Below the pieces are notes generated by a model. It was not told where the DNA came from. It saw nothing but the letters and a program-made list of their open reading frames with translations, and made no database searches. A stretch of 64,000 nucleotides of DNA from an uncultured Clostridia bacterium (lineage in GTDB: Bacteria; Bacillota; Clostridia; Christensenellales; Aristaeellaceae): positions 41,474-105,473 of the forward strand of contig CANQEW010000003.1 of assembly GCA_947596085.1 (NCBI GenBank). The letters are read 5' to 3'. Below, piece after piece: positions 63,870 to 64,000 of the stretch. Both the position numbers and the translations under genes were made by a program. How positions within the stretch are numbered: the stretch's first letter is position 1; each line of letters starts with the position of its first letter.

Positions 63870-63878
63870 ATTATAACA
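63870..63878 (-). promoter_or_regulatory. Promoter of the rluA operon
   Basis: On the minus strand TGT then TATAAT (63875-63870), an extended -10. A poor -35 TTGCTC lies at 63898-63893. Confidence 0.6.
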
Positions 63879-63911
63879 CCGAAACGGCCGGCGAGCAATT
63901 ATTTTTTGCGC

Positions 63912-63940
63912 TTGGCAGGGAATAATTGTTTTGATACAAT
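63912..63940 (+). promoter_or_regulatory. Promoter reading out of the window
   Basis: TTGGCA (63912-63917), 17-nt spacer ending in TGA, TACAAT (63935-63940). AGGAGG follows at 63955-63960. No start codon with good spacing is seen before the window ends; the next gene is outside it. Confidence 0.65.
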
Positions 63941-64000
63941 AGATAGGTAACAGAAGGAGGAAGAAAAACAGAGAGCCAAGTGATAGAATGTAGCTGCAAA

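Overview
The window is a stretch of chromosome from a GC-rich, anaerobic, endospore-forming Gram-positive bacterium, most likely an uncultured member of the Clostridia (a Christensenellales or Oscillospirales type relative is my guess; no species can be named from this sequence). The evidence is direct. There is an oxygen-independent class III ribonucleotide reductase (nrdD/nrdG). Sporulation genes include spo0A, spoIIP, sigK, an M23/SpoIIQ-like protein, a dacF-type carboxypeptidase, a double-GerMN lipoprotein and a SpoVK-like ATPase. Firmicute regulators are present (PurR with a PRPP motif, a T-box, a WalRK-like two-component system). Promoters are consistently sigma-A-like, often with an extended -10 TGn element. 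Genes are dense and mostly housekeeping; no prophage, insertion sequence, CRISPR array or tRNA gene was seen.

Layout. 1-9.4 kb: the end of a TRAP-type solute-binding protein gene, a structured intergenic repeat, an mglBAC galactose-type ABC transporter operon with an unusual permease and a small membrane protein, then a zinc-ribbon protein, a CorC/HlyC family membrane protein and glf. 9.4-19.7 kb: a convergent zinc-ribbon membrane protein, a small membrane protein, a cysteine desulfurase-thiI pair, an MrfA-type helicase, and an RNase J-YlbF-MltG group. 19.7-24.6 kb: a large cysteine-rich surface protein whose promoter spacer is a run of nine G, sigK, and a divergent DprA-like protein ending in a sliding-clamp motif. 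24.6-28 kb: the second copy of the structured repeat, then nrdD-nrdG behind tandem NrdR-like boxes. 28-36.4 kb, minus strand: a response regulator/histidine kinase/GerMN lipoprotein operon running towards a metallo-beta-lactamase protein, comEC, holA and a secreted protein. 36.4-42.4 kb: dacF, an M23 peptidase, a small conserved protein, and a T-box that controls a 52-residue membrane protein and valS. 42.4-49.1 kb: an aspartate kinase, the dnaG-rpoD-trmK-nif3 cluster, a coiled-coil zinc-ribbon protein and the RNase P RNA. 49.1-56.8 kb: murC with a lipoprotein, purR with apparent operators, a lone CbiC-like protein, mscL with a zinc ribbon, udk, spo0A and spoIIP. 56.9-63.9 kb: an RpiR regulator, a BaiN-type flavoprotein with a second nrdG, and a minus-strand operon of RluA, PD-(D/E)XK nuclease, SNF2 helicase and AAA+ ATPase.

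The genes best tied together are the sugar importer, the RNR and its activator, the envelope/sporulation genes (RR-HK-GerMN, dacF, M23, spoIIP, spo0A, sigK, mltG, murC), and the information-processing genes (dnaG, rpoD, holA, rnj, rnpB, mrfA, valS). The observations most worth following are four. The first is the four-gene nuclease-helicase-ATPase operon at the right end. The second is the possible phase-variable promoter of the cysteine-rich surface protein. The third is the repeat pair with a hairpin preserved by compensating changes. The fourth is a group of small regulatory devices: a short stem-I T-box, a hairpin that hides a ribosome binding site, tandem NrdR boxes and PurR-like operators.
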